Shown: positions 43,557 to 53,890 of the stretch, piece by piece | Position numbering within the stretch: the stretch's first letter is position 1 | Layout: each line of letters begins with the position of its first letter | Source of the DNA: Luteibacter sp. 9135 | Lineage (GTDB): Bacteria; Pseudomonadota; Gammaproteobacteria; Xanthomonadales; Rhodanobacteraceae | Assembly (NCBI RefSeq): GCF_000745005.1 | Contig: NZ_JQNB01000001.1 | Coordinates: 4,023,501-4,087,500, forward strand | Length of the DNA stretch: 64,000 nt | Direction: 5' to 3' | The notes under the pieces: generated by a model | Databases searched by the model: none | What the model was told of the DNA's origin: nothing | The model's input: only the letters and a program-made list of their open reading frames with translations | Position numbers and translations under genes: made by a program

Positions 43557-44942
43557 ATGACGCCGCCCGCCATCGATCCCGGCACGATTTCCGCGCGGCT
43601 CGATCGCCTGCCGGCCACGCGGTCGATCTGGAAGCTGGTGGTGCTGTTGAGCCTGGGTTTCTTTTTCGAGCTGTACGACCTTCTCTACACCGGGTATGTC
43701 GCGCCGGGACTGGTCAAAGGCGGCCTGCTGACATCGACGACGCAAGGCCTGTTCGGCACCACGGGTGTAGCGAGTTTCATTGCCGCACTGTTTGCCGGGC
43801 TATTCGTCGGTACCCTTGCGTGCGGTTTCCTCGCCGACCGTTTCGGGCGGCGCGCGATCTTCACCTATTCGTTGCTGTGGTACACGCTGGCGAATGTCGT
43901 GATGGCGTTCCAGCACACCGCCTACGGCCTCAATCTCTGGCGGTTCATCGCGGGCGTGGGAATCGGCGTCGAGCTGGTCACGATCGGCACCTATATCTGC
44001 GAACTGGTGCCGAAGCACGTTCGCGGCCGCGCGTTCGCCTGCGAGCAAGCCATCGGCTTCACTGCGGTACCTGTGGTCGCCTTCCTGTCGTACCTGCTGG
44101 TGCCGCGTGCCCCGTTCGGAATCGACGGCTGGCGTTGGGTCGTGCTGATCGGCGCGCATGGTGCGCTGTTCGTCTGGTGGATTCGCCGGGCCTTACCGGA
44201 GAGCCCCCGATGGCTCGCGCAGCAAGGGCGATTCGACGAAGCAGACCGGGTCATGCGCACGCTCGAAGCAAAGGTCGAAGCGGAGGCAGGGTATCCCTTG
44301 CCCCCGCCCGCGCCCGCCTTGCCGGTACGTGCGCAGGGGCGTTTCGCCGATCTGTGGGTCACGCCGTACCGGCGTCGCACGCTGATGCTGGCGACCTTCA
44401 ACGTGTTCCAGACCATCGGGTTCTATGGCTTCGCCAACTGGGTGCCGACGCTGATGGTCAAACAGGGCATCACCGTCACGACGAGCCTGATGTACTCCAC
44501 GCTGATCGCGCTCGCCGCGCCGGTCGGACCGTTGATCGGTCTGTTCGTCGCCGACCGTTTCGAACGAAAAACGGTCATCGTGCTGATGGCCGGGGCAAGC
44601 ATCGTCTGCGGCCTGTGGTTCAGCCAGGCGGCCGGGGCGGTGCTGCTCGTGAGCCTCGGTATCTGCCTGACGCTCGCCAACAACATCATGTCGTACAGCT
44701 ATCACGCGTATCAGTCCGAGCTTTTCCCGACGAGCATCCGCGCGCGTGCCGTCGGGTTCGTGTATTCGTGGAGCCGCTTCTCGGGGATTTTCACGGCTTT
44801 CCTGATCGCCGCGGTCCTTGGGCAATTCGGCACGGTCGGCGTGTTCGTGCTTATCGCGGGCGCGATGGCGGTCGTGATCCTGGTTATCGGCCTGATGGGA
44901 CGACGCACCCTTGGCATCCCGCTCGAAGCGATTTCCCAGTAG
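43557..44942 (+). CDS. MFS transporter, sugar/aromatic-acid porter type
   Basis: A 461-residue twelve-helix major facilitator. The loop 2-3 motif is FLADRFGRRAIFTY and the helix 4-5 region RFIAGVGIGVELVTIGTYI with VPKHVRGRA, patterns of the sugar porter/NiaP/aromatic acid groups. Helix 1 has an acidic FFFELYDLLYTGY, common in organic-acid and nicotinate porters. The ATG at 43557 follows GGGAAA. No catabolic genes are nearby, so the substrate cannot be assigned. Confidence 0.85.
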   Translation: MTPPAIDPGTISARLDRLPATRSIWKLVVLLSLGFFFELYDLLYTGYVAPGLVKGGLLTSTTQGLFGTTGVASFIAALFAGLFVGTLACGFLADRFGRRAIFTYSLLWYTLANVVMAFQHTAYGLNLWRFIAGVGIGVELVTIGTYICELVPKHVRGRAFACEQAIGFTAVPVVAFLSYLLVPRAPFGIDGWRWVVLIGAHGALFVWWIRRALPESPRWLAQQGRFDEADRVMRTLEAKVEAEAGYPLPPPAPALPVRAQGRFADLWVTPYRRRTLMLATFNVFQTIGFYGFANWVPTLMVKQGITVTTSLMYSTLIALAAPVGPLIGLFVADRFERKTVIVLMAGASIVCGLWFSQAAGAVLLVSLGICLTLANNIMSYSYHAYQSELFPTSIRARAVGFVYSWSRFSGIFTAFLIAAVLGQFGTVGVFVLIAGAMAVVILVIGLMGRRTLGIPLEAISQ

Positions 44943-44997
44943 CAATTGTCGCTGTCGACATCCCGATTTGTGACCCGAGGCTTTTTTCTCCGCCCAC

Positions 44998-45019
44998 AAA
45001 AAAACCCGCTTTTGGCGGG
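44998..45019 (-). terminator. intrinsic terminator of tRNA-Ser(CGA)
   Basis: On the minus strand CCCGC-CAAAA-GCGGG is followed by seven T residues, 14 bases after the tRNA. On the plus strand the same stem may also end the MFS transcript, but with a poorer T-run. Confidence 0.85.
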
Positions 45020-45031
45020 CTCTTCTGCGAA

Positions 45032-45122
<91 letters not shown>

Positions 45123-45164
45123 GTGAACGGTCGACGGCAGGGCTTTCGCTCTGCCGGGCCCGCA

Positions 45165-45193
45165 ATGATAGTGGCTCTTCCTTGCCGTGACAA
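45165..45193 (-). promoter_or_regulatory. promoter of tRNA-Ser(CGA)
   Basis: On the minus strand TTGTCA and TATCAT are 17 bp apart, about 43 bases upstream of the mature 5' end. Confidence 0.65.
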
Positions 45194-45266
45194 CCGCCTT
45201 TTCATGCGGCATCCTGCTCGGGAAACCGGGGCCTGGCGCCCTCTCCTTTCGCTCACCAAGGCACCC

Positions 45267-45971
45267 ATGATCGAGTTCGGACACGGCACGCATACCGGGT
45301 TGCGCCGTACGCGCAACGAGGACACCTATTACGCCGACGCCGGGCTGGGCTTGTTCCTGGTCGTGGACGGCATGGGTGGCCATCGGCATGGCGAGGTGGC
45401 TTCGGCCACGGCCCGCGACGGCGTGGTGGCCCAGGTGTCGGCCGGGCAGTCGCTGGTGGATGCCGTGCAGCGGGTCAACGAGGCGCTTATCGCCCGTTCC
45501 GTCGGCCTGCCGGAGTCGCGGCCCATGGGCACCACCATCGCCGCCGTGCGGATCGTCGGGCGCACCTACGAGGCGGCCTGGGTGGGCGACAGTCGCATCT
45601 ACCGCTGGGACGGGGCGCTGGAGCGCCTGTCGCACGACCACTCCATCGTGGAGGCACTGGTCGAGGCCGGCGAGCTCACCGAAGCGCAGGCGCGGACGCA
45701 TCCCCAGCGCAACGTGCTTACGCAGGCGCTGGGTATCACCGCGCCCGATCATCTGCACATCGGCCTGGCCAAGGGCCAGCTCACTTCGGGCGCCCGGCTG
45801 TTGCTGTGCACCGACGGGCTCACCGACGAAGTGGCTGACGCGCGCATCGGCGAGATCGTGGCGCGCACGGACATCGCCGCCCAGGAGGCGGTGGACCATC
45901 TGCTGCTAGAGGCCGTTACCGGCACCGGCCGCGACAACATCACCGCCATCCTGCTGCGCGCCGCGAACTGA
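45267..45971 (+). CDS. PP2C-family serine/threonine phosphatase
   Basis: A 234-residue PPM-type phosphatase. The metal-binding motifs are all present: RTRNEDTYY, VVDGMGGHRHGE, WVGDSRIYR, CTDGLTDEV and RDNITAI. Such stand-alone enzymes oppose Hanks-type kinases, often in type VI secretion or cell-wall signalling, but no kinase is encoded in this window. AAGG lies six bases before the ATG at 45267. It is convergent with dnaQ. Confidence 0.9.
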   Translation: MIEFGHGTHTGLRRTRNEDTYYADAGLGLFLVVDGMGGHRHGEVASATARDGVVAQVSAGQSLVDAVQRVNEALIARSVGLPESRPMGTTIAAVRIVGRTYEAAWVGDSRIYRWDGALERLSHDHSIVEALVEAGELTEAQARTHPQRNVLTQALGITAPDHLHIGLAKGQLTSGARLLLCTDGLTDEVADARIGEIVARTDIAAQEAVDHLLLEAVTGTGRDNITAILLRAAN

Positions 45972-45995
45972 CCCAACGGGCTCAGTAGGTCGGCT

Positions 45996-46721
45996 TCAGT
46001 GGATCGTGGGCTCGGCTTCGACGGCGCGCCAGACGCTCTTCCCGCCCGCGGCCTTGTCCAGCGCATCCAGCCGCGCCGTGTGCAGGGCCAGCTCTTCATC
46101 CGTGGCGCGACGCACCACGGGGCGACGGGTGATGACGATCTCACCCAGCACGTCAGTTTGCCCGTGGTCTTTCGACGCGTCGAACGCGAGGTCGAGCACG
46201 ACCTGGCCCGACGTCATGCCGATATACACCTCGGCCAGCAGCTGGGCATCCAGCAGGCCGCCGTGGAGGTCACGCTTGGTGTTGTCCACGCCCAGGCGTT
46301 TGCACAGCGCATCCAGGCTGTTGCGCTGGCCGGGGTACATCGTGCGTGCCATCGCCAGCGTATCCAGCACGCTGGCGTGGTCGGTGGTCTTGCCGTACTC
46401 CGGTCCCAGGCGCTTCAGTTCCGCATCGATGAAGCCGACGTCGAACGCCGCGTTGTGGATGATCAGTTCGGCGCCACGGATGAAGGCCAGGAACTCGTCC
46501 ACCTTGTCGCGGAACAGCGGCTGGTCGACCAGGTCCTCGTCCTTGATGCCGGTGACCTTGCTGGCCTCCTCATCGATGGCGCGCTCGGGATTGAGGTAGG
46601 TGTGGAAGTTCCGCCCCGTGGGACGGCGGCCGATCATCTCGACGGCGCCGATTTCCACCAGGCGATGGCCGAGGTGGGCTTCCAGGCCCGTGGTTTCGGT
46701 ATCGAGAACGATCTGCCTCAT
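45996..46721 (-). CDS. dnaQ: DNA polymerase III epsilon subunit (proofreading exonuclease)
   Basis: A 241-residue DEDDh 3'-5' exonuclease. Exo I is VLDTETTG (Asp7, Glu9), Exo II is [13 protein letters not shown], and Exo III is [14 protein letters not shown] with the catalytic His. The C-terminal tail contains the region that binds the polymerase alpha subunit. The ATG at 46721 overlaps the rnhA stop by four bases, the conserved rnhA-dnaQ pairing (same strand here). Confidence 0.95.
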   Translation of the reverse strand: MRQIVLDTETTGLEAHLGHRLVEIGAVEMIGRRPTGRNFHTYLNPERAIDEEASKVTGIKDEDLVDQPLFRDKVDEFLAFIRGAELIIHNAAFDVGFIDAELKRLGPEYGKTTDHASVLDTLAMARTMYPGQRNSLDALCKRLGVDNTKRDLHGGLLDAQLLAEVYIGMTSGQVVLDLAFDASKDHGQTDVLGEIVITRRPVVRRATDEELALHTARLDALDKAAGGKSVWRAVEAEPTIH

Positions 46722-47188
46722 GCCACCTTGCCCTCCTTGTAGAGAATGGCCTGGTCGCGCGCGGCGACGTCCACGCGCTCGTTTTCCATGTGGCCGTTGT
46801 GGCCCTTCACCCATTCCCAGGTGACGGTGTGCGCGGCGGCGGCGGCATCGAGGCGAATCCACAGGTCCTGGTTCTTCACCGGCTTCTTGTCGGCGGTTTT
46901 CCAGCCGTTGCGGCGCCACTTGGGCACCCACTCCTGCACGCCCTGCATGACGTATTTCGAATCGGTCATGAGGTGCACCTTGCAGCGGCGGGTCAGCGCC
47001 TCCAGCGCGGAGATGGCACCCATCATCTCCATGCGGTTGTTCGTGGTGTCGCGTTCGCCGCCGGCGAGCATCTTCTCGATGCCCTTCGCTCGCAGCAGTG
47101 CCGCCCAGCCACCCGGGCCGGGATTGCCCAGGCAGGCGCCATCGGTGAAGACTTCGACGGTATCGGTATCTGTAGAGGTATCGGTCAT
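46718..47188 (-). CDS. rnhA: ribonuclease HI
   Basis: A 156-residue RNase H that removes RNA from RNA-DNA hybrids. Catalytic acids are Asp16 ([12 protein letters not shown]), Glu54 (NNRMEMMG), Asp76 (LMTDSKYV) and Asp140 (ERVDVAAR), with the basic handle near residues 87-105 and KGHNGHMEN. It starts five bases after the methyltransferase gene and overlaps dnaQ by ATGA. Confidence 0.97.
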   Translation of the reverse strand: MTDTSTDTDTVEVFTDGACLGNPGPGGWAALLRAKGIEKMLAGGERDTTNNRMEMMGAISALEALTRRCKVHLMTDSKYVMQGVQEWVPKWRRNGWKTADKKPVKNQDLWIRLDAAAAAHTVTWEWVKGHNGHMENERVDVAARDQAILYKEGKVA

Positions 47189-47193
47189 GCGGC

Positions 47194-47886
47194 TCAGCTT
47201 AGGGGTTCACGGGCATTACGGCGGGCGCCGGAGGCCAGCGTGCCGGGGATCGGCGCCGGCACGGCCACCATGCGGGGGCGCAAGGGTACCGCCGACGGAC
47301 GCTTTTTGCGCGCCACGAGGAAATAACCGCCACCCACCAGGGATCCCGGGCCGGACGCGCCGCCCACCCGGGGCCACGCACTGCCGACGCGGCGCGGCAT
47401 CGACAGCTCGAATTCGTCGCGGACCAGGCGCTGGCTCCACCACCACGGCCAGGTAAGCCGTGGCCGCGGGGCCCGGCTCTGGCGGGCCACCCACGGCGAC
47501 CACAGGCCGAAGGGATGGATCCCGGTGATCGCCAGCATGCCGCCAGGCGCCAGGACGCGGATGGCCTCGTCCAGCAGGTTGTCCTGCCGCGCGGTGGTCT
47601 CCAGGGCGTGACGCAGCAGCACTACCCCAAACGCCTCGTCGGCGAACGGAAGGGCCTCCAGGCCGCTGGCGCGAATGTCGCCTCCCAGGGCGGCTCCGGC
47701 GACGCGAACGGTGGCCCAGTGGCCCAGCAGGGGCATCGCCGGGGGCTCGGCCTGGGCGGACGTGGTCAGGTGCAGGCCGTGGTCGCCCGTGCAGCGCGCG
47801 AGCAGCGGCGCGAGCACCGCCGCCTCGTCCGCCAGCAGCTTGCGGACCTGGGGCGTCACGTAGATATCGGGGGCGAAAGCGGCCAT
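47194..47886 (-). CDS. methyltransferase-like protein with degenerate SAM site
   Basis: A 230-residue protein of the Methyltransf_11 kind. The later motifs are recognisable ([33 protein letters not shown]), but the glycine-rich motif I (normally GxGxG) is not; the region reads [10 protein letters not shown]. It may not bind SAM in the usual way. It begins the operon with rnhA and dnaQ. The ATG at 47886 lacks a clear ribosome site. Similar genes sit between gloB and rnhA in related bacteria, as far as I recall. Confidence 0.7.
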   Translation of the reverse strand: MAAFAPDIYVTPQVRKLLADEAAVLAPLLARCTGDHGLHLTTSAQAEPPAMPLLGHWATVRVAGAALGGDIRASGLEALPFADEAFGVVLLRHALETTARQDNLLDEAIRVLAPGGMLAITGIHPFGLWSPWVARQSRAPRPRLTWPWWWSQRLVRDEFELSMPRRVGSAWPRVGGASGPGSLVGGGYFLVARKKRPSAVPLRPRMVAVPAPIPGTLASGARRNAREPLS

Positions 47887-48049
47887 GGAGGTGAAGTGTA
47901 ACGGCTGCTGGCGCGGCGCAGGGGTTAACGAACGGCTAACGAGCAGGTACGACACGGCTGATATATTCCGGCGTCCCCGCCCCGCGCCCCAGGTGCAAGG
48001 CGGCCATTCCTGGGTGTTCGCGCCCGATCCACGTCACGGAGTTCGCCCG

Positions 48050-48817
48050 ATGCATTGGGTTGCCGTCGCGGCTTTGAGCGACAACTACATCTGGCTGGTC
48101 GCCGACGACGAAGGCCAGGCTTTCGTCGTGGATCCCGGTGAAGCCGCCCCCGTCGAAGCCGCGCTTCGCGAGCGTGGCTGGCAGCTGCGGGCCATCCTGC
48201 TGACGCACCACCATAACGACCACATCGGCGGTGTGTCCGACCTCGTGCGTGATCACGACGTCGAGGTCTACGCTACGGCCGATCCGCGCATCCAGCCAAA
48301 GAACCATTTCGTCGAAGACGGCGACGTCATCACGCTGGAGGCGCCGCGCGCCACGTTCAAGGTGATGGCCGTGCCGGGCCACACGCGCACGCATGTGGCC
48401 TACTTCGGCGAAGGCTTCCTGTTCTGCGGCGACACGCTTTTCAGCATCGGCTGCGGCCGCCTGTTCGAAGGTACGCCAGAGCAGATGCTGGCCTCGCTGG
48501 ATACCTTCGCCGACCTGCCGCCCGAGACCCTGGTCTGTTGCGCGCACGAATATACCGCGTCGAACATCCGCTTCGCCCTCACGGTGGATCCGGACAACCA
48601 CGCCCTGCGCCTCCGTCGTGACGAGGTGGCGCGCTTGCGCGAGGAGGGCCGCCCCAGCGTGCCGAGCCGCCTCGCCGACGAGTACGCCGCCAATCCCTTC
48701 CTGCGCGTGGACAGCGAGGCCGTGGCCCGCTGGGCCCAGGCGCAAGGCGAGGCCCACGCCACGCGGACGGAGCGGTTCGCCGCGCTGCGCCGAGCCAAGG
48801 ACAGCTTCAGCGCATGA
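48050..48817 (+). CDS. gloB: hydroxyacylglutathione hydrolase (glyoxalase II)
   Basis: A 255-residue binuclear metallo-hydrolase that releases D-lactate and glutathione from S-lactoylglutathione. The metal motif THHHNDH is at residues 52-58, with further ligands in VPGHTRTH, FCGDTLFS and CAHEYT. The C-terminal substrate-binding domain is complete. The start at 48050 (MHWVAVAALSDNYIW) is set by homology; upstream the frame is open. It overlaps mltD by ATGA. Confidence 0.95.
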   Translation: MHWVAVAALSDNYIWLVADDEGQAFVVDPGEAAPVEAALRERGWQLRAILLTHHHNDHIGGVSDLVRDHDVEVYATADPRIQPKNHFVEDGDVITLEAPRATFKVMAVPGHTRTHVAYFGEGFLFCGDTLFSIGCGRLFEGTPEQMLASLDTFADLPPETLVCCAHEYTASNIRFALTVDPDNHALRLRRDEVARLREEGRPSVPSRLADEYAANPFLRVDSEAVARWAQAQGEAHATRTERFAALRRAKDSFSA

Positions 48818-50109
48818 CCACACTCCACCGGCGGTTGTTACCTTCCCTCCTACCGTTTCTACTGACCGCCTGCGCCACCGGCATGACGCCGCGCGTGCCC
48901 ACGGCGCCCGTGGCGCCCCCGCCGCAGACGGCTCCCGTGGAGGACGTGACGATGGCGCCGAAGCTGCTGCGTCCGGCGCCACCCGCCGATTTCTGGGCGA
49001 GCATGCGCGACAGCTTCGCCATGCCCGGCTGCGAAGCGGACCCTCAGGTGATGGCCTGGGCGCGCACCTACACGAAGATGCCGAACCGCTTCGAGCAGCA
49101 GGTCAACGAGGTGTTGCCGCTGATCGTCTATGCGCACAAGTCCGCCATGCAGCACAGCGTGGCCGGCGAGTTCGCCCTGCTGCCCTGGGTAGAAAGCCAA
49201 TACCGCCATGTGCCCGGCGCGAAGAACCGCCCTGCCGGCATGTGGCAGATCATGCCGCAGACGGCACACACGCTCGGCCTGCGCGTGGACAAGAATTACG
49301 ACGAACGCCTGGACATCACCAAGTCCACGGATTCGGTGATGACGATGATGCGCCGCTACTACGATGACCTGGGCGACTGGCGCCTGGTCGACGTGGCCTA
49401 CAACGCGGGCGAGTTCGGCCTGAAGAAAACCATCGACAGGCACGGCGGTCCGTCCGACGACCAGGGCCTGCCGGACGTGCCGATGAAGGCCAACACGAAG
49501 GAACACCTGGTCAAGCTGATGGCGATCGCGTGCATCGTGCGCGACCCGGCGCGCTTCAACGTGCAGTTGCCGAAGCAGGACCACCAGGACGCCTTGCAGG
49601 TGGTGCAGGTCTCCAATCCGCAGTCGCTGTCGCAGGCGGCGAAGCAGTCAGGCCTGTCGATGACCGACCTGCGCGACCTGAATCCGGCCTACCGCACCAC
49701 GAAGGGCACGGTGTCCGCGACGCTGCTGCTGCCGAAGTCGGCAGCCGACCAGTACCGACTGGGGCCGGTCGCCACGCTGGCCGATGTGGCGGACAGCCCG
49801 GCGTCGGATGACACCGACGACAGCGACACGTCGTCGGCATCGGTGGCCAAGGGAAAAACCGGCAGCCACGGCAAGGCAAAGGGTGACGCCAAGGCAAAGG
49901 GCAACAGGACATCCGTCGCCTCCGCGGCAGAGTCCAAGAAGAAGAAAACCCCGAAGAACGACGTGGTGATCCACAAGGTGGACAACGGCGAGTCGCTATG
50001 GACGATCGCCCGTCGCCACCAGGTCAGCGTGGAGCAGCTCATGAAGTGGAACGACCTGCAGACGCAGGCCGTCAAGCCCGGTCAGGTGCTGCGCCTCACG
50101 GCGCGCTGA
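48814..50109 (+). CDS. mltD: membrane-bound lytic murein transglycosylase D
   Basis: A 431-residue lipoprotein that cleaves peptidoglycan to anhydromuropeptides. The signal peptide ends in the lipobox LLTAC (Cys20). The SLT domain covers about residues 90-250 with catalytic Glu127 (LPWVESQYRH) and GMWQIMPQTAHTLGL. A divergent LysM-like region near 255-310 and a clear C-terminal LysM (HKVDNGESLWTIARRHQVSV, about 388-430) are joined by a Lys/Ser/Ala-rich linker. It is translationally coupled to gloB. Confidence 0.95.
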   Translation: MTTLHRRLLPSLLPFLLTACATGMTPRVPTAPVAPPPQTAPVEDVTMAPKLLRPAPPADFWASMRDSFAMPGCEADPQVMAWARTYTKMPNRFEQQVNEVLPLIVYAHKSAMQHSVAGEFALLPWVESQYRHVPGAKNRPAGMWQIMPQTAHTLGLRVDKNYDERLDITKSTDSVMTMMRRYYDDLGDWRLVDVAYNAGEFGLKKTIDRHGGPSDDQGLPDVPMKANTKEHLVKLMAIACIVRDPARFNVQLPKQDHQDALQVVQVSNPQSLSQAAKQSGLSMTDLRDLNPAYRTTKGTVSATLLLPKSAADQYRLGPVATLADVADSPASDDTDDSDTSSASVAKGKTGSHGKAKGDAKAKGNRTSVASAAESKKKKTPKNDVVIHKVDNGESLWTIARRHQVSVEQLMKWNDLQTQAVKPGQVLRLTAR

Positions 50110-50152
50110 GCGCCATCGGTCGCATTGCGCCGCGCTACCGCGACGTGTCACC

Positions 50153-50178
50153 GGGCGCCACCCGTCGAGGTGGCGCCC
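50153..50178. terminator. hairpin between convergent mltD and fabV
   Basis: A perfect 10-bp stem GGGCGCCACC/GGTGGCGCCC with loop CGTCGA. It lacks a T-run on both sides but lies exactly between two convergent stops, so it may act as a two-way terminator or mRNA 3' stabiliser. Confidence 0.5.
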
Positions 50179-50185
50179 CGCGCCA

Positions 50186-51391
50186 TCAGACCTGCACGAC
50201 ATCCCACTGCACGTCCGGCCCGACATCCGCGCTGTAATCCACGCCCTCAGCCTCGAAACCGAACAGCTTGATGAAATCGTGCTTGTAGCCGGCGTAGTCG
50301 GTGACCTCGCGCAGGTTGTCCGTCGTGACGTTGGGCCACAGCGCCTTGCACTCGTTCTGCACGTCCTCGCGCAGCTCCCAGTCGTCCAGGCGCACGCGGC
50401 CCTCGGCGTCCGTGGCCGGCGCCTGGCCATCCGCACGATACAGCCGCTCGTGGAACAGGCGATTGATCTGCTCGATGGTGCCTTCGTGGATGCCCTTCGC
50501 CTTCATGATCTTGAAGACCATGGACACGTAGAGCGGAATCACGGGAATGGCCGAGCTGGCCTGGGTGACCACCGATTTCATCACGCCGACGTAGGCACGC
50601 AGGCCACGGGAAGCGTAACGGCTGGCCAGTTCCTTCGCGGTGCGGTCAAGGTGCTGCTTCGCCTGGCCGAGCGTGCCGTGCCAGTAGATCGGCCAGGTGA
50701 TTTCCGTGCCGACGTAGCTGTACGCGATGGTGGTGGCATGCTCGGCGAGCACGCCGGCCTCGCTCAGCGCTTCGATCCACAGTGACCAATCTTCACCGCC
50801 CATGACGGTCACGGTATCCTGGATTTCCTGCTCCGTGGCCGGCTCGACGGATGCCTGGATCACGGCATCCTTGTTGGTATCCACGGACGATGCGGTGAAC
50901 GTCTCGCCGATGGTCTTCAATGCGGAGCGCACCACGTCGCCGGTTTTCGGCAGCTTGCGCACCGGCGAGGCCAGCGAATAGACGACCAGGTCGATCGTGC
51001 CGCCCATCTCGGCCTTGATCAGTTCGATGACCTTGGTGCGGGTTTCGTCGGCGAAGGCATCACCGTTGACCGAGCGGCTGTACAACCCGGCCTGCCGCGC
51101 CAGCGTGTCGAACGCGGCGGAGTTGTACCAGCCGGCGGTGCCGGTCTTGCTCTCACTGGACGGTTTCTCGAAGAACACACCCAGCGTGGCCGCACCCTGC
51201 CCGAACGCGGCGGTGATGCGCGATGCCAGGCCGTAGCCGGTGGAGGCGCCGATCACCAGTACCCGCTTCGGACCTTCCGCGAAGGCACCGCTGGCACGGG
51301 TGATGGCGATTTGTTCTTCCACGTTCTTCGCGCAGCCGACCGGATGAGCGGTGGTGCAGATGAAGCCACGAACCTTGGGTTGGATGATCAC
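50186..51391 (-). CDS. fabV: trans-2-enoyl-ACP/CoA reductase FabV
   Basis: A 401-residue NADH-dependent enoyl reductase of the FabV type, which completes the fatty acid elongation cycle and is not inhibited by triclosan. The N-terminus [19 protein letters not shown], the nucleotide motif [11 protein letters not shown], and the active-site Y-X8-K (Tyr236, Lys245 in [10 protein letters not shown]) are as expected. The start is the GTG at 51391, seven bases after AAGGAA. No fabI is in the window. It follows ppiD by 52 bp on the same strand. Confidence 0.95.
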   Translation of the reverse strand: MIIQPKVRGFICTTAHPVGCAKNVEEQIAITRASGAFAEGPKRVLVIGASTGYGLASRITAAFGQGAATLGVFFEKPSSESKTGTAGWYNSAAFDTLARQAGLYSRSVNGDAFADETRTKVIELIKAEMGGTIDLVVYSLASPVRKLPKTGDVVRSALKTIGETFTASSVDTNKDAVIQASVEPATEQEIQDTVTVMGGEDWSLWIEALSEAGVLAEHATTIAYSYVGTEITWPIYWHGTLGQAKQHLDRTAKELASRYASRGLRAYVGVMKSVVTQASSAIPVIPLYVSMVFKIMKAKGIHEGTIEQINRLFHERLYRADGQAPATDAEGRVRLDDWELREDVQNECKALWPNVTTDNLREVTDYAGYKHDFIKLFGFEAEGVDYSADVGPDVQWDVVQV

Positions 51392-51443
51392 GGGTGGTTC
51401 CTTCGACGCGACAAGGCCACCATTGTAATACGCGCGATCGCGA

Positions 51444-53354
51444 TCAGAGCCGGTCGTTGGCGACCTTGATCTCGCCACGAGCCTTGAGCGCCTGGATGTA
51501 CTCGAGGGTGGCGGCCTGCGCCATCGCGTCGATCATCTGGCCGCGAAGTGCAACGCGCTGGGCTTTCTCGACCTTGGCCGGGTCACCGTCGGTCACCTTG
51601 TCCACCGTGACCAGCGCATACGTGCCGTTGCCGACGGGCAAGGCGCTCCAGCTGCCTTTGCCATCCACCGGATGCGGCAGCGAGAACGCACGCTGCAACA
51701 CGGCGGGCGGCGCATCCTTGACGCCGGCGAGCTTGCTGCGCTCCACGCCCGTCAGCGTCTGCATGGGCGCCTTGACCAGCGCGGCCAGGTCGCCGCCCTT
51801 GCTCAGCTGCGCGGCGAGGTCGTCGGACTGCTTCTTCGCGGCAGCGTCCACACGCTCGTCGAGGATGCGCTGGCGAATCGCCGGCGTGACGTCGGCCAGG
51901 GCCTTGGGCGCCGCGGCGGCATGCTTGTCCAGGTGCATGACGACGGCGTCGCCCTTCTGCACCTGCACCAGCGAGGAGTTGTTGCCCTGGTTGACCACGT
52001 CGTCGCTGAACGCAGCGGCGACGAATTTCGGATCGGCGGCAACGCCTTCACCGCCGTTGCGACCGAACATTGGCGTGGTCTTGATCTCGATGCCCAGTTC
52101 CTTCGCGGCGGGCTCGAGCGAGCCGGGATTGCGCTCGGCCAGGTCGGCGAGTTGACCGGCACGCTCGTTGTAGAGGCGCTCGTCCTCGCCCTTGGCCCAG
52201 TCGGCGGCCAGCTGCGCGCGCACGTCGGCAAACGGCTTGGCATCGCCCTCGCGCGCATCGCGCACCCAGATGATGTGATAGCCCTCTTCCGGCGACAGCA
52301 CGGGCTCCTTGGTGATCTCGCCCTTCTTCAGGCCGAACATGGCCGCATCGAACGCGGCGTTGGCCACGCCCTTCTCCAGCCAGCCCAGATCGCCGCCGGT
52401 GCGCTTGGAGCCCATGTCATCCGAGTTCTCGGCGGCCAGCTTGGCGAAGTTGTCCGGCGTTGCTTCGGCGGCGATCTTCTTCGCCTTGTCGAGCGCGGCC
52501 TTCTGCTGATCGGGCGTGGCGTTCTTGGGCACGTTGATGAGGATGTGCGACGCCTCGCGCTGCTCGGGCTGCGCGTAGCGCTGCTTGTTCTTGTCGTAGT
52601 ACTCGTGCAGCTGCGCGTCGGTGGGCGCGCCGGGCTTGAGGTCGGCCTGCTTCACTTCGAGGTACTGCACCGAGACCTGTTCCGGCGTGGTGTAGTCGGC
52701 GATGTGCGACTTGTAGAAGGCGTCGATATCGGCGTCGGACACGTTGGTGTCGGTCAGCGACGGACGCGGCAGCACGGTGTAGCGCAGGTCGCGCTGCTGC
52801 CCGTGCAGGCGGAAGAAATTGTCGACGTCGGCGTCGGTGACCAGCGTGGTCGCAGAGATCGCTTCGGGGATCATCTGGGTGGCGAGCGAGGTGCGGATCT
52901 TGGCCTCGTACATCGCCGGGCTCATACCCTGCATGGAGAGGATGGCGCGGTAGGCCTCGGGGCTGAACTGCCCGTTGACCTGGAAACCGGGGTCGGTACC
53001 GATGGCGCTGCGCACGGCGGCGTCCGAGACGGTGAGGCCCAGCTCGGTGTTGGCCTGCTGCAGCAGCGCCTGGCTGATCATGCCGTCCAGCACCTTCTGC
53101 TTGAGCTCGGGTTTTTCGAGGTCGGCGGCGGTGAACGGGGAATTCGGGTCTTGTGCGGCCTGCTGGCGCAGTGCGTTCAGGCGATCCTGCCACTCCTGCT
53201 GCGAGATCTCGTGGTCACCGACCTTCGCGACGTACGTGTCCACGCGCGACACGAAGTACGACTCGATACCGAAGAAGGCGACGGCGAACACGCAGACACC
53301 GAGGACGATGGCGGCGGGCCAGCCGTGGATCTTGTTACGCAGGGCTTGCAGCAT
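51444..53354 (-). CDS. ppiD: periplasmic folding chaperone / peptidyl-prolyl isomerase PpiD
   Basis: A 636-residue protein with one N-terminal transmembrane helix (about residues 12-31), a SurA_N-like region and a parvulin PpiC domain (about 265-365: [28 protein letters not shown]). PpiD sits near the Sec translocon and helps newly exported proteins fold. It lies downstream of the tRNA-Val/tRNA-Asp pair and hupB, the usual lon-hup-ppiD order. Confidence 0.95.
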   Translation of the reverse strand: MLQALRNKIHGWPAAIVLGVCVFAVAFFGIESYFVSRVDTYVAKVGDHEISQQEWQDRLNALRQQAAQDPNSPFTAADLEKPELKQKVLDGMISQALLQQANTELGLTVSDAAVRSAIGTDPGFQVNGQFSPEAYRAILSMQGMSPAMYEAKIRTSLATQMIPEAISATTLVTDADVDNFFRLHGQQRDLRYTVLPRPSLTDTNVSDADIDAFYKSHIADYTTPEQVSVQYLEVKQADLKPGAPTDAQLHEYYDKNKQRYAQPEQREASHILINVPKNATPDQQKAALDKAKKIAAEATPDNFAKLAAENSDDMGSKRTGGDLGWLEKGVANAAFDAAMFGLKKGEITKEPVLSPEEGYHIIWVRDAREGDAKPFADVRAQLAADWAKGEDERLYNERAGQLADLAERNPGSLEPAAKELGIEIKTTPMFGRNGGEGVAADPKFVAAAFSDDVVNQGNNSSLVQVQKGDAVVMHLDKHAAAAPKALADVTPAIRQRILDERVDAAAKKQSDDLAAQLSKGGDLAALVKAPMQTLTGVERSKLAGVKDAPPAVLQRAFSLPHPVDGKGSWSALPVGNGTYALVTVDKVTDGDPAKVEKAQRVALRGQMIDAMAQAATLEYIQALKARGEIKVANDRL

Positions 53355-53403
53355 GATGCGACTCGCACGGTATGCGCCGGGCCAATCCTGACCGGCGTGT
53401 AGA

Positions 53404-53430
53404 TAAAACAAAGGCGCCACACGGGCGCCT
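53404..53430 (-). terminator. intrinsic terminator after tRNA-Asp
   Basis: On the minus strand AGGCGCC-CGTGT-GGCGCCT is followed by TTGTTTTAT, 11 bases after the tRNA-Asp CCA. It separates the hupB-tRNA transcript from ppiD. Confidence 0.85.
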
Positions 53431-53440
53431 CTGCAGACAA

Positions 53441-53517
53441 TGGCGGAGTGGACGGGACTCGAACCCGCGACCTCCGGCGTGACAGGCCAGCATTCTAACC
53501 GACTGAACTACCACTCC
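53441..53517 (-). tRNA. tRNA-Asp(GTC)
   Basis: A 77-base tRNA with CCA encoded, acceptor GGAGTGG/CCACTCC, anticodon loop CTGTCAC (anticodon GTC) and T loop GGTTCGAGTC. It closely follows the E. coli tRNA-Asp sequence. Confidence 0.96.
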
Positions 53518-53526
53518 ACTTCCCGA

Positions 53527-53601
53527 TGGTGGGTGCTGAGGGGATCGAACCCCCGACCAGCGCCGTGTAAAGGCGACGCTCTACCGCTGAGCTAAGCACC
53601 C
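53527..53601 (-). tRNA. tRNA-Val(TAC)
   Basis: A 75-base tRNA with CCA encoded, acceptor GGGTGCT/AGCACCC and anticodon loop TTTACAC (anticodon TAC). One T-C mismatch tops the anticodon stem. It starts 16 bases after the hupB stop and nine bases before tRNA-Asp, so the two tRNAs are probably processed from a hupB transcript. Confidence 0.96.
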
Positions 53602-53617
53602 CCTCCGGTAAGACCAC

Positions 53618-53890
53618 TTAGTTTACGTGATCCTTGAGCGCCTTGCCAGCCGTGAAGGCAGGAACCTTCGACGCCGGAATCTTGATTTCTTCGTTGGTGC
53701 GCGGATTGCGGCCCGTGCGAGCGGCGCGGCTGCGCAGCTTGAAGGTGCCGAAGCCAACGAGGGCGACGTCTTCACCCTTCTTGAGGGTGTCCTTGACCGC
53801 TTCGATCAGGCCCTCGAGCGCCTTGCCGGCGTCGGCCTTCGACAGTTCAGCCTTTTCGGCAATAGCGGCGATCAGGTCGGTTTTATTCAT
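53618..53890 (-). CDS. hupB: DNA-binding protein HU
   Basis: A 90-residue nucleoid protein of the HU/IHF family. The signature [19 protein letters not shown] with the DNA-intercalating RNP of the beta arm is intact. Its place after lon and before tRNA genes and ppiD identifies it as the HU-beta orthologue. GGAGTTACC lies before the ATG, and a strong promoter is 147 bases upstream. Confidence 0.97.
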   Translation of the reverse strand: MNKTDLIAAIAEKAELSKADAGKALEGLIEAVKDTLKKGEDVALVGFGTFKLRSRAARTGRNPRTNEEIKIPASKVPAFTAGKALKDHVN

